A stretch of DNA of 64,000 nucleotides from Kitasatospora sp. MAP12-44 (GTDB taxonomy: Bacteria; Actinomycetota; Actinomycetes; Streptomycetales; Streptomycetaceae). Position numbers and translations under genes: made by a program. Shown one piece after another: positions 58,436-64,000 of this stretch; position 1 is the stretch's first letter; every line of letters starts with the position of its first letter. Under the pieces are notes generated by a model that was not told the origin of the DNA, ran no database searches, and saw only the letters and a program-made list of their open reading frames with translations. Location of the stretch: contig NZ_JARZAE010000004.1 of the NCBI RefSeq assembly GCF_029892095.1, forward strand, positions 6,696,001 through 6,760,000. Reading direction: 5' to 3'.

Positions 58436-58558
58436 GGTCGGAGGTCTCCTCGGTGGGCCGGGTGCGGGCGGGTCCGATGATTCCGCCCCCCCGGTGCGGG
58501 TGCCGCGCCGGGGTCGTACCGTGGGGACGAGGGGGTGGGGCGAGAGAAGGAGTGCGTG

Positions 58559-58786
58559 ATGCCTGGATCCGTCACGATCGGTCACACCGAGGCTGCTGCC
58601 ACCATCGAACACACCGATGCCCAACGACTGGCCGAGCTGCTGGACGATTTGGGTCACCTGCTGGCCATGGACGGCCCCAACCGGATGAGCGACGCGCAGG
58701 TCGGCGCGCTCTGTGAGGGGCGGGTGCAGGAGCGCGAGGCGCTCGCCCGCTGGTGCCGGACGCTCGCCGCCCAGCTGCACCACTGA
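58559..58786 (+). CDS. Small hypothetical protein
   Basis: The protein has 75 residues, acidic, with a predicted helical body (AQRLAELLDDLGHLLAMD, then EGRVQEREALARWCRTLAAQ) and no signal peptide. The ATG at 58559 follows GAAGGAG by 7 bases, and codon bias is normal, so it is very probably translated. I do not recognise a family. Confidence 0.6.
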   Translation: MPGSVTIGHTEAAATIEHTDAQRLAELLDDLGHLLAMDGPNRMSDAQVGALCEGRVQEREALARWCRTLAAQLHH

Positions 58787-59001
58787 CGGCCCGCTGCGTT
58801 TCGCCGCCGTACCCGGTGTTCTGACGCCGGGTACGGCGGTTCTGCGCGTCAGGGGCGTCAAGGGCGTGCCTGAAGGTGCCTGAGGGCGCTCGAGGCCTTG
58901 ACAGTGATCGCTGCGCATGAGTACATGCCAAGCGCATCAATGTCGTCGCGGTCGCGGAGCACGCAAGCAGTACGGTGCGAGGCCGCCGCCGGAGGAGCCC
59001 C

Positions 59002-60891
59002 ATGAAGACACTCCCGCACCGCCGCCCGCGCGCTCTCGCCGTCCCCGCCGTGGTGCTGGCGCTCGCTGCGGCGCTCTGCCTCCCGGTCGCCTCGGCCTCG
59101 GCCTTAGCTTCGGCCGCAGCACTGGCGCCCGCATCCGCGTCCGCGCCCGCGTCCGGGCGGGGGCTGATACACGCCGATGCGGCCCCGGCTGCTCCCGCTG
59201 CTCCCGCTGACGCGGCGCCCGCGCCGTCGCCCGGCAAGGTCGAGACCAACTACGCCGACCCCACCACCGCGCTGCCGCCCGTCAGCCGTCCGAACACCCC
59301 GCACTGCACCGTCACGGCGATGCAGCACGACTTCGCCAACAGCTACGGCCAGCCCTTCACCGGCACCCTCGCCCCGCCCGCGAACTGCCCCGGGCCGTGG
59401 TCGAAGGTGGTGCTCGACTGGTCCGGCAGCGTCGCCGGCCGCCAGTACGACCGGCTCGCGGGCGTCTGGATCGGCGGCTCCGAGGTGTTCCGCACCAGCA
59501 CCCCTGAGCCCGACCCGGCCGGCATCCACTGGCACGTCGACCAGGACCTCAGCAGCTTCATCCCGCTGCTGCGCACCCCGCAGCCGCTGGTGGTCGACCT
59601 CGGAAACATCGTCAACTCCACCTACACCGGCGTCTACCACATGACCATGACGGTCACCTACTACCAGGCCGACCGGTCCAACCCGCCGGCCGCCACCGCC
59701 GACCAGGTGCTCCCGGTCTCGCAGTCGACCACCGCGCCCGGCTGGTGGACGCTGACCAAGGGTCAGACCGCGACCTCCACGCTGATGTTCCCGCGCAACC
59801 TCACCGCCGCCCACCTCCAGGTGTACGCGCGGGGCGGCGGCTGCGAGGAGTTCTGGTACTCCAACGTGCCGGACGCCTACGCGGCGGCGCACCCCGACTA
59901 CGGGCTGTGCGGCGGCGGCACCTACCGCGAGGTCCAGGTCATGGTGGACGGCCGACTCGCCGGGACGGTGCAGCCGTTCCCCGCGATCTACACCGGCGGC
60001 ATCAGCCCGCTGATGTGGCGGCCGATCCCGAGCATCGACGCGTTCCGCACGCTGCCCTACGACGTCGACCTGACCCCGTTCGCCGGCACCCTGACGGACG
60101 GCAAGCCACACACCGTCACGCTCGTTCCGCCGGCCGGGATCAGTGACGGCTGGACGCTCGACGGCAGCCTCTTCCTCACCACCGACCCGCTGGCCAAGCA
60201 GACCACCGGCGCGGTCACCACCGACACCGTCACCGCCGCGCCGCAGCTCGACACCACGCAGAGCACCACCCCGGCCGGCGCCGACCTGATCACCGTGACG
60301 GGCGACCGGGACTGGACGGTGGCCGGCTACGTGGACACCTCGCACGGCCGGGTCAGCACGCGGATCGACCACCACGGCGAGTACCGCAACAGCGACACCA
60401 TCGCCGACCAGGGGCAGCAGCAGGTCACTTCGCAGCGCGACAGCGGCTGGACGGTCACCAGCACGGACCGCAGCGGCGACCGCGGCGGCGACCCCAGTGC
60501 CAACCCCAGCGCCGGCCCCAGCGCCGACAGCGACCACGGCTACGGCCGGCCGCAGGTGACCCGCAGCAGCTGGTCCTACCCGATCGACGTGACCAGCTCG
60601 TACGTGCCCGGCGCCGACGCCGACAGCTACCTGGCCAAGGGTCAGGTCACCGTGGCCCGGCACCTGGCCGACCAGACCCTGCAGGGCTGGAGCTGGCGGC
60701 CCGGCGCCTCCACCGACGACGAGCTGACGGCGCAGGGCGTGCTGGAGCGGCAGTCCGGCACGCTCGTCCAGGCGGACGGCAGCGACGCGGAGCACTACGT
60801 GGGCCGGACGGCCGACGGCGGCTGCTACGACCACCAGCTCGCCGCCGACCACGGATATCTCACGCTGGACCTCCAACGGTCCTGCCGGTAG
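59002..60891 (+). CDS. Secreted peptide-N-glycosidase A (PNGase A) homologue
   Basis: The protein has 629 residues. A long signal peptide and Ala-rich segment (about 60 residues) precede a domain that resembles the PNGase A family: WSKVVLDWSGSVAGRQYDRL, GVWIGGSEVFRTSTPEP, then ARGGGCEEFWYSNVPD. Plant and fungal-type PNGase A removes N-glycans, including alpha-1,3-fucosylated ones, from glycoproteins. A Ser/Asp-rich linker is followed by a beta domain. The enzyme is probably secreted by a soil saprophyte to deglycosylate plant or fungal proteins. The start has GGAGGAG five bases upstream. Confidence 0.85.
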   Translation: MKTLPHRRPRALAVPAVVLALAAALCLPVASASALASAAALAPASASAPASGRGLIHADAAPAAPAAPADAAPAPSPGKVETNYADPTTALPPVSRPNTPHCTVTAMQHDFANSYGQPFTGTLAPPANCPGPWSKVVLDWSGSVAGRQYDRLAGVWIGGSEVFRTSTPEPDPAGIHWHVDQDLSSFIPLLRTPQPLVVDLGNIVNSTYTGVYHMTMTVTYYQADRSNPPAATADQVLPVSQSTTAPGWWTLTKGQTATSTLMFPRNLTAAHLQVYARGGGCEEFWYSNVPDAYAAAHPDYGLCGGGTYREVQVMVDGRLAGTVQPFPAIYTGGISPLMWRPIPSIDAFRTLPYDVDLTPFAGTLTDGKPHTVTLVPPAGISDGWTLDGSLFLTTDPLAKQTTGAVTTDTVTAAPQLDTTQSTTPAGADLITVTGDRDWTVAGYVDTSHGRVSTRIDHHGEYRNSDTIADQGQQQVTSQRDSGWTVTSTDRSGDRGGDPSANPSAGPSADSDHGYGRPQVTRSSWSYPIDVTSSYVPGADADSYLAKGQVTVARHLADQTLQGWSWRPGASTDDELTAQGVLERQSGTLVQADGSDAEHYVGRTADGGCYDHQLAADHGYLTLDLQRSCR

Positions 60892-60910
60892 CGGAGGTTC
60901 CGTATCGGTC

Positions 60911-60952
60911 GCACCCGTTCCCCCACCTGTCGCCGGGTGGGGGAACGGGTGC
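60911..60952 (+). terminator. 17-bp perfect hairpin terminator
   Basis: GCACCCGTTCCCCCACC (60911-60927) pairs perfectly with 60936-60952 around an 8-base loop, 19 bases after the PNGase A homologue stop. Confidence 0.85.
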
Positions 60953-61494
60953 TCACGCGTGTCCGGATATAGGAACCGGAATTGCGGAGAGGGGCGGATT
61001 TCCGGTCGCGGGAATGGAGTTACGAGCGAATCCGTGATCTGCGATCGGTCCGTAGCCGGTGGCCGCGAGTGCTTCTTGAGCGGCGGTCGAGCAGGCCCGG
61101 AAAGAAGGCTGGATGCTGCGCGGTTGAGGATTGAACCGAATCATCGCGCAGGTGAGATATGCGTCACATCGCCGTTGCCGACCGGTTGTTCGGCAGGCTC
61201 GGTGATAGATCCGCGACCTGCGCAAACGTCAACTCTGGGGGCTCGACGTGAAGAATTCGCTAAGACCCGTGAAAGAGTTGATCTTGTTTGTCGACCTTGG
61301 TTTACGCTTCACTCTTGCGGGTGTCAGCGGCGGAACGGGGTGCGGCCGTCTTCCTGAGAGCGATGTCCAAGGCCAGGCGTGGTCTGGGCACTTGTGGTCT
61401 GACGAGATTGAGAGCACCGTTGCGTAAGAGGATTACGGAGCGCCGCCGCACTGCTCGGGTGCCTGGTGAGCCGCGTGAGCGCGCCGTTGAACTC
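60953..61494. other. Non-coding region upstream of the cvn operon
   Basis: No reading frame in this 540-base stretch shows coding bias; it is less GC-rich than the genes around it. It presumably holds the promoter of the cvn operon. I see no RNA gene. Confidence 0.5.
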
Positions 61495-61569
61495 GTCGAC
61501 GGTCAGCCCGTCGACGTCCGGCCCGTTGACGGTCAGCTCGTCGACGGTCAGCCCGTTGACGGTGGGATC
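61495..61569. repeat. Five-unit 15-bp repeat ahead of cvnA
   Basis: Units of GTCGACGGTCAGCCC type follow each other at 61495, 61510, 61525, 61540 and 61555, with two to four changes each. They end 16 bases before the chosen cvnA start. They could be direct-repeat binding sites, or, if translation starts upstream, they would encode VDGQP repeats. Confidence 0.7.
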
Positions 61570-61584
61570 GCTGCAGGGCGGCTG

Positions 61585-63606
61585 ATGCGACGCCGCGCGA
61601 GACAGCTCCGCCGCCGACTGGTCGGCCCCCTGATCGGACTGCCGGCCCTCACCGCGATCTCCGGCTGCGGCCTCTCCGGCGGCGGGAGCGGTGGCAGCGG
61701 CCCGGCACTCCTGGTCGCCGGCTCGGCTGCGGCCGTCGTGCTGCTCGGCGGCACGGCCGTGGTGGTCCGGCGGGTCACCGCGCGGCCGCTGGAGCGGGCC
61801 CGCGACCAGGCGGCCCGCAACCTCGGCGCCCTGATCGAGGAGCGCTCCGGACTGCTCGCCGAGCGCGACGGACAGCTCGGCCAACTGCGCACGCTGGCCG
61901 GCGAACGCCAGCAGCTGCTCCAGGGGCGCGACGAACTCCTGCGTCGGCACGAGGAGTTCACCAAGCAGTGGACCGAGGCCGCAGCCGCCCACGCGGAGAC
62001 CACCGGACGGCTGGACGAGCAGCTGCGCGAACAGCTCGGCGAGCGCGAGCGGTTGCTCTGGGAGCGCGACGAACTCCTTCGTGAGCGCGATGAACTGCGC
62101 CGGGAACGCGACGAGTTGGTCAAGGAGCGCGACGAGCTGCAGGGCAGTGTCGACGCCACCTTCGTGAACCTGGCGATGCGCACGCTCACCCTGGTCGAGC
62201 GCCAACTCGTGCTGATCGAGGCGCTGGAGGGCCGGGAGGCCGACGCGGCGCAGCTGGAGAGCCTGTTCCGGCTCGACCACCTGGCCACCCGGATGCGCCG
62301 CAACAGCGAGAACATGCTGCTGCTCGCCGGGATGGAGAACAGCCACCGCAGCCGCAAGACCGTGACGCTGCTGGACGTGGTCCGGGCCGCCGTCTCCGAG
62401 ATCGAGCGCTACGAGCGGGTCAAGCTGGGCTTCCTGGCCGCCGTCCGGCTCACCGGATCGGTCGCCGATGACACCAGCCACCTGCTGGCCGAACTGCTGG
62501 AGAACGCCACGGCGTTCTCGCCGCCGCAGGACCAGGTCGAGGTCGGCGGCTGGCAGCTGGACAACGGCGAGGTGATGATCTCGGTCACCGACCGCGGCAT
62601 CGGCCTGCCCGCCGAGCGGCTGCGGGCGCTCAACGAGCAGCTGGCCGAGCCCTCCGAGCCGGGCGCCGAGCGGCGGGACGCGCTGCTGGCCGGTGCGTTG
62701 ACCGGGCGGAGCATGGGCCTGTTCGTGGTGGCCCGGCTGGCTCGGCGCCACGACATCCGGGTGCAGCTGCGGGAGAATGCGCAGGGCGGCGGCATCACCG
62801 CGATGGTGGTGCTGCCGCACCAGGCGCTGCAGGCGGACGCCGCGGCCAGCACCGCGGACCTGGACGACCAGCGGCGCGCGGAGCGCAGCCTGACCACGGC
62901 TGCGGCGACGGCGCGCGCGGTGGAGGCGCGGGTGGCGGAGGCGGCCGCGCGGGCGGTGCCGCTGGGCACGCTGCCGGCGGCGGGCTCGGGTGCGGGTGCG
63001 GGTGCGGCGGTGACGGATGCGGAGCTTCCCTTGCTGCCGCGCCGCAAGCCGGCCCAGCCGGCGCTGAGCGCGCCTGCGCCTGCTCCTGCGGCTCCGGCTG
63101 CTGAGCCGTCGCCTGCGCCCGCTCCCGCTCCCGTGCCTGTGGTGCTCCCCGAGACGGCGTCCGACGATGCCGCGACCGGTGGAGCCGTCACCGACATCGG
63201 GCTGCCCCGCCGTGTGCCGCGCGGCAACGGGCTGCCGGGCACCGGTGAGACGCCCGCGTCCGGGCTGCGGCGGTTCGCCGCGGAGCCGGAGGCGACCCCC
63301 GCCGCTCCCGTTCCTCCCGAGGCCCCGGCCCCCGCCGCCGGCCCCCGGCACGCGCTGCAGCCACCCGCGCAGCCCGTACAGCCCGTACCCGAGCAGTCCG
63401 CGCCCGCCGAGCTCGAGCCCGAGCCCGAGCCCGCTCCGCAGCGCTCCGGGATATCGCCCGAGGAACTGCGCCGCAGACTCGGCGGCTTCCAGAGCGGCCT
63501 GCGCCAGGCCGCCCGCGAGTCGGCGGCGGCCGGTCCGCCGGCGGACCCCGCACCGAGCACGGCAGAAGGACAGCGCGCCACCTCCGGAGAGGGAGAGGAT
63601 CGATGA
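61585..63606 (+). CDS. cvnA: CvnA-like sensor histidine kinase-type protein of a conservon
   Basis: The protein has 673 residues. Two membrane segments near the start (VGPLIGLPALTAI, LLVAGSAAAVVLLGGTAVVV) are followed by a long coiled coil (ERDELLRERDELRRERDEL) and a GHKL ATPase domain with N box LLAELLENATAFSPP, VTDRGIGLP and GRSMGLFVVARLAR. No canonical phosphorylatable His is obvious. The Pro/Ala-rich tail of about 250 residues is typical of CvnA proteins. The ATG at 61585 (MRRRARQLRRR) marks the start of coding bias; the frame is open upstream. It overlaps cvnB by 4 bases. Confidence 0.85.
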   Translation: MRRRARQLRRRLVGPLIGLPALTAISGCGLSGGGSGGSGPALLVAGSAAAVVLLGGTAVVVRRVTARPLERARDQAARNLGALIEERSGLLAERDGQLGQLRTLAGERQQLLQGRDELLRRHEEFTKQWTEAAAAHAETTGRLDEQLREQLGERERLLWERDELLRERDELRRERDELVKERDELQGSVDATFVNLAMRTLTLVERQLVLIEALEGREADAAQLESLFRLDHLATRMRRNSENMLLLAGMENSHRSRKTVTLLDVVRAAVSEIERYERVKLGFLAAVRLTGSVADDTSHLLAELLENATAFSPPQDQVEVGGWQLDNGEVMISVTDRGIGLPAERLRALNEQLAEPSEPGAERRDALLAGALTGRSMGLFVVARLARRHDIRVQLRENAQGGGITAMVVLPHQALQADAAASTADLDDQRRAERSLTTAAATARAVEARVAEAAARAVPLGTLPAAGSGAGAGAAVTDAELPLLPRRKPAQPALSAPAPAPAAPAAEPSPAPAPAPVPVVLPETASDDAATGGAVTDIGLPRRVPRGNGLPGTGETPASGLRRFAAEPEATPAAPVPPEAPAPAAGPRHALQPPAQPVQPVPEQSAPAELEPEPEPAPQRSGISPEELRRRLGGFQSGLRQAARESAAAGPPADPAPSTAEGQRATSGEGEDR

Positions 63607-64000
63607 CCGACTTCGACTCCGCACGGTCGGCACTGGCACCGGCCGGCCCCGCGCCCGTCAGCCAGGCCGCGAAGAACGTCCGCTGGCTGCTCGACGACTT
63701 CCTCGGCACGGTGGCCGGGGTCGCGGAGGCCGTCGTGGTCTCGTCCGACGGCCTGCTGCTTGCGGACTCGCACACCGGGGTCCGCAGCGACGAACTCTCC
63801 GCCATCGTCTCGGCGTTGACCAGCCTGGCGGCTGGTATGGCCCGGGTCCTGGAGTACGGGGGCGTCCGGCAGACCATGGTGACGATGGACCAGGGCCACC
63901 TGGTGGTCATGGCGATCAGCGACGGCTCCTGCCTCGGCGTTTACGCCACGCTCACCTGTGAACTGGGCGTGCTGGCTTACCAGATGGCGCTGCTCGTCGA
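63603..64000 (+). CDS. cvnB: CvnB-like Roadblock/LC7 protein (partial)
   Basis: About 132 codons are visible before the window ends. A Roadblock/LC7 domain is clear (NVRWLLDDFLGTVAGVAEAV, SDGLLLADS, GYTLTCELGVLAYQ-type: YATLTCELGVLAYQMALLV). CvnB proteins pair with CvnA and the CvnD GTPase in conservons, membrane-linked signalling complexes analogous to eukaryotic G-protein systems. The ATGA overlap with cvnA indicates coupled translation. cvnC and cvnD should follow outside the window. Confidence 0.9.
   Translation, partial: MTDFDSARSALAPAGPAPVSQAAKNVRWLLDDFLGTVAGVAEAVVVSSDGLLLADSHTGVRSDELSAIVSALTSLAAGMARVLEYGGVRQTMVTMDQGHLVVMAISDGSCLGVYATLTCELGVLAYQMALLV

Noticed and set aside
60959..61357. 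132-residue plus-strand frame before cvnA
   Set aside because: Third-position GC is low, composition is random-like and no RBS is present.

Overview
The window is about 70% GC, with G or C at most third codon positions and dense, short-spaced genes. It encodes AfsR/SARP regulators, a conservon (cvnAB), DUF2637, MAB_1171c, GPP34 and S-adenosylmethionine methyltransferases of the DUF574 type. Together these point to a streptomycete-type actinomycete (Streptomyces, Kitasatospora or Streptacidiphilus). There are no rRNA or tRNA genes, no CRISPR array and no complete prophage.

Left part (1-15 kb). An AraC-type regulator with a DJ-1/PfpI sensor domain is divergent from a DJ-1/PfpI enzyme. A two-gene unit follows: a DHA2 exporter and a protein with the DxDD motif of class II terpene cyclases. 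Next is an unusual MFS-apolipoprotein N-acyltransferase fusion. From 10.9 to 15.0 kb lies a plus-strand cluster of extracytoplasmic metal proteins: a Met/His-rich membrane protein, YcnI, two ferritin-like proteins and a type-1 copper cupredoxin lipoprotein. The second ferritin-like gene carries a probable frameshift.

Middle (15-45 kb). This is mostly regulation and redox metabolism: a short SARP, a full-length AfsR-like SARP, an XRE/membrane protein, a Ser/Thr kinase, an AlkB dioxygenase, an FadH-type reductase behind a perfect 16-bp palindrome, and a TetR/MFS pair with its own operator. There is also an SPFH/ribbon-helix-helix/GPP34 operon, a fused AccDA carboxyltransferase, a GltD-like oxidoreductase, a VOC/CGNR divergent pair and an ImmA/IrrE-MAB_1171c pair. 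Several genes are broken: an SDR lacks its cofactor-binding N-terminus, and an XRE-type regulator is cut off inside a 35-bp repeat that recurs just after its terminator.

Right part (45-64 kb). A complete IS200/IS605 element (tnpA, tnpB and probable omega-RNA) appears to have landed inside the ATG of a tiny secreted-peptide gene. The orphaned RBS is on one side and the coding body on the other. Further right are a glycosyltransferase, a Ste24-like protease, a decayed locus (PP2C remnant and a collapsed GntR/NUDIX pair), a siderophore-interacting protein with a candidate iron box, a DUF2637 operon and a catalytically degenerate IS21 IstA-like protein. After these come a flavodoxin-like reductase, a SpoIIE-type phosphatase, a gamma-glutamylcyclotransferase-like protein, a secreted PNGase A homologue and the start of a cvn operon that leaves the window.

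A recurrent feature is short tandem repeats (6, 9, 15, 18 or 21 bp), mostly in frame, at gene ends and in linkers. No single contiguous new system is obvious. The strongest leads are the IS-split secreted peptide, the MFS-Lnt fusion, the orphan cyclase/exporter unit and the metal-protein cluster.
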